Below are positions 62,978-64,000 of a stretch of DNA of 64,000 bases, piece after piece; the first letter of the stretch is position 1; each line of letters starts with the position of its first letter. Origin of the DNA: Oscillospiraceae bacterium (lineage in GTDB: Bacteria > Bacillota > Clostridia > Oscillospirales > Ruminococcaceae); NCBI GenBank assembly GCA_004555865.1, contig SFJO01000007.1, positions 1-64,000 on the forward strand. The letters run 5' to 3'. Below the pieces are notes generated by a model, which was given only the letters and a program-made list of their open reading frames with translations, was not told the DNA's origin and made no database searches. The position numbers were made by a program, and so were the translations under genes.

Positions 62978-64000
62978 ATGAACCATCTGGATGACTATGA
63001 CGTAATTGTGGTGGGCGCGGGCCACGCGGGCATTGAAGCCGCCCACGCCGCCGCCATGCTGGGGGCGCGCACGGCGGTGTTTACCATCAGCCTGGATTTT
63101 ATCGGCAATATGCCCTGCAACCCCTCCATCGGCGGCACCGCCAAGGGCCATCTGGTGCGGGAGCTGGACGCGCTGGGCGGCCTGATGGGCCGCGCGGCGG
63201 ACGAGACCTACCTGCAGAGCCGGATGCTGAACCGGGGCAAAGGCCCGGCGGTGCACAGCCTGCGGGTGCAGACCGACCGCAAGCGCTACCACATGGTGAT
63301 GAAGCACCTGCTGGAACAGACCCCGAACCTGTACATTCATCAGGCGGAGATCACCGGCGTGGACATTGCCGACGGGAAAGTGCGGGGCGTGTTCACCAAC
63401 CTGGACGGCTATTATGGGGCAAAGTGCGTGGTGATCGCCACCGGCACCAGCCTGGGCGGCCGCATTTTTGTGGGCAGTGCCCATTACGATGGCGGGCCGG
63501 ACGGCCAGCACGCGGCCACGGCCCTCACCGAGTGCCTGCGGGCCGCGGGCCTGCCCCTGCGCCGGTTCAAGACCGGTACACCGGCCCGGGTGCACCGGCG
63601 CAGCATTGCGTTTGACCGGCTTCAGCGCCAGCCCGGTGACCCGGACGACCAGCTGCAGCCCTTCAGCTTTTTGACCCGCACCCCCATGCACAACAAGGTG
63701 GAGTGCTACATTGCCTACACCAACCCCGAAACCCACCGGATCATCCGGGAAAACATCGGCCGAAGCCCGTTGTATGGCGGGCTGATCGAGGGCGTCGGCC
63801 CCCGCTACTGCCCCAGCATTGAGGATAAGGTCATGCGCTTTGCCGACAAGGATCGCCACCAGGTGTTTGTGGAGCCCTGCGGCGAGGACACCGAGGAGAT
63901 GTATTTGCAGGGCCTCAGCTCCAGCCTGCCCGAGGACGTGCAAAACGCCATGTACCATTCCATCGTGGGCTTTGAGAAGCTGGAGATCATGCGGCCCGCC
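62978..64000 (+). CDS. mnmG: tRNA uridine-5-carboxymethylaminomethyl modification enzyme MnmG, 5' part
   Basis: This frame is open to the end of the window (341 codons, no stop), so the gene runs past the right edge. It starts at the ATG at 62978 and matches MnmG/GidA: DVIVVGAGHAGIEAAHAAAM (FAD site), MPCNPSIGGTAKGHLVRE, MLNRGKGPAVHSLRVQTD, IATGTSLGG, RRFKTGTPARV, and NIGRSPLYGGLIEGVGPRYCPS with the conserved Cys. It works with MnmE on tRNA wobble uridines. The ribosome site (AGGACGGG) is imperfect. Confidence 0.97.
   Translation, partial: MNHLDDYDVIVVGAGHAGIEAAHAAAMLGARTAVFTISLDFIGNMPCNPSIGGTAKGHLVRELDALGGLMGRAADETYLQSRMLNRGKGPAVHSLRVQTDRKRYHMVMKHLLEQTPNLYIHQAEITGVDIADGKVRGVFTNLDGYYGAKCVVIATGTSLGGRIFVGSAHYDGGPDGQHAATALTECLRAAGLPLRRFKTGTPARVHRRSIAFDRLQRQPGDPDDQLQPFSFLTRTPMHNKVECYIAYTNPETHRIIRENIGRSPLYGGLIEGVGPRYCPSIEDKVMRFADKDRHQVFVEPCGEDTEEMYLQGLSSSLPEDVQNAMYHSIVGFEKLEIMRPA

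Overview
The window is GC-rich bacterial chromosome with short gene spacing, strong AGGAGG-type ribosome sites and many hairpin-plus-T terminators. It is centred on a classic Firmicutes replication-origin neighbourhood: gyrA-gyrB-remB-recF-S4 protein-dnaN-dnaA on the minus strand and rpmH-rnpA-yidD-yidC-khpB-mnmE-mnmG on the plus strand. The high GC, pyruvate:ferredoxin oxidoreductase, clostridial-type 2[4Fe-4S] ferredoxin, Rnf-type membrane proteins and CTTCCCC palindromic repeats suggest a strictly anaerobic, gut-type Oscillospiraceae/Ruminococcaceae relative (Faecalibacterium/Gemmiger/Subdoligranulum-like). That placement is inference from gene content only.

Layout. 1-1.2 kb is a scrap of AT-richer accessory DNA: a DUF2971 gene cut by the window edge, a truncated AbrB-like gene and a frameshifted glyoxalase-type remnant. 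1.2-5 kb holds a DUF134-NifX fusion, rlmA and a DEAD-box helicase. 5.2-10.8 kb is a leftward block with DUF1015, a DUF4015-like membrane protein, an incomplete Rnf-like rnfD-E-A set and rpe. 11-14.3 kb has a two-component system and a GNAT-MnmM fusion. 14.5-20.4 kb runs rightward with htrA, rsmI, a phosphodiesterase, birA, a NERD-like membrane protein, ferredoxin and a TrmN6-like methylase. 20.5-24.4 kb has an aminotransferase, a DMT exporter and a MATE exporter.

24.8-32.3 kb is a glycerol regulon: glpP antiterminator, DhaS-like TetR regulator, glpK, glpF, glpA-like, glpB-like and DUF1667. A strong terminator lies between glpF and glpA. 32.5-40.6 kb holds a ferritin-like DUF2383-type protein, a degenerate GGDEF protein, trmB, an AlaX-type editing protein, a lipoprotein, a MalQ 4-alpha-glucanotransferase with a C-terminal acyl-carrier-protein domain, and a YitT-family protein. 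40.8-46.5 kb has nifJ, a CorC/HlyC-like CBS protein and a Nudix hydrolase. 46.6-64 kb is a hotdog thioesterase followed by the origin region; mnmG is cut by the right edge.

How the parts connect. tRNA and rRNA modification is well represented (mnmE, mnmG, MnmM-like, trmB, trmN6-like, rsmI, rlmA). Glycerol enters through GlpF and is phosphorylated by GlpK. It is then oxidised by GlpA/GlpB-type flavoproteins, probably under GlpP antitermination. NifJ and ferredoxin supply low-potential electrons that an Rnf-type complex could use, but this Rnf locus lacks C, G and B and the usual RnfD flavinylation motif. The most unusual observation is the MalQ-ACP fusion. No tRNA, rRNA, CRISPR array, transposase or integrase was seen.
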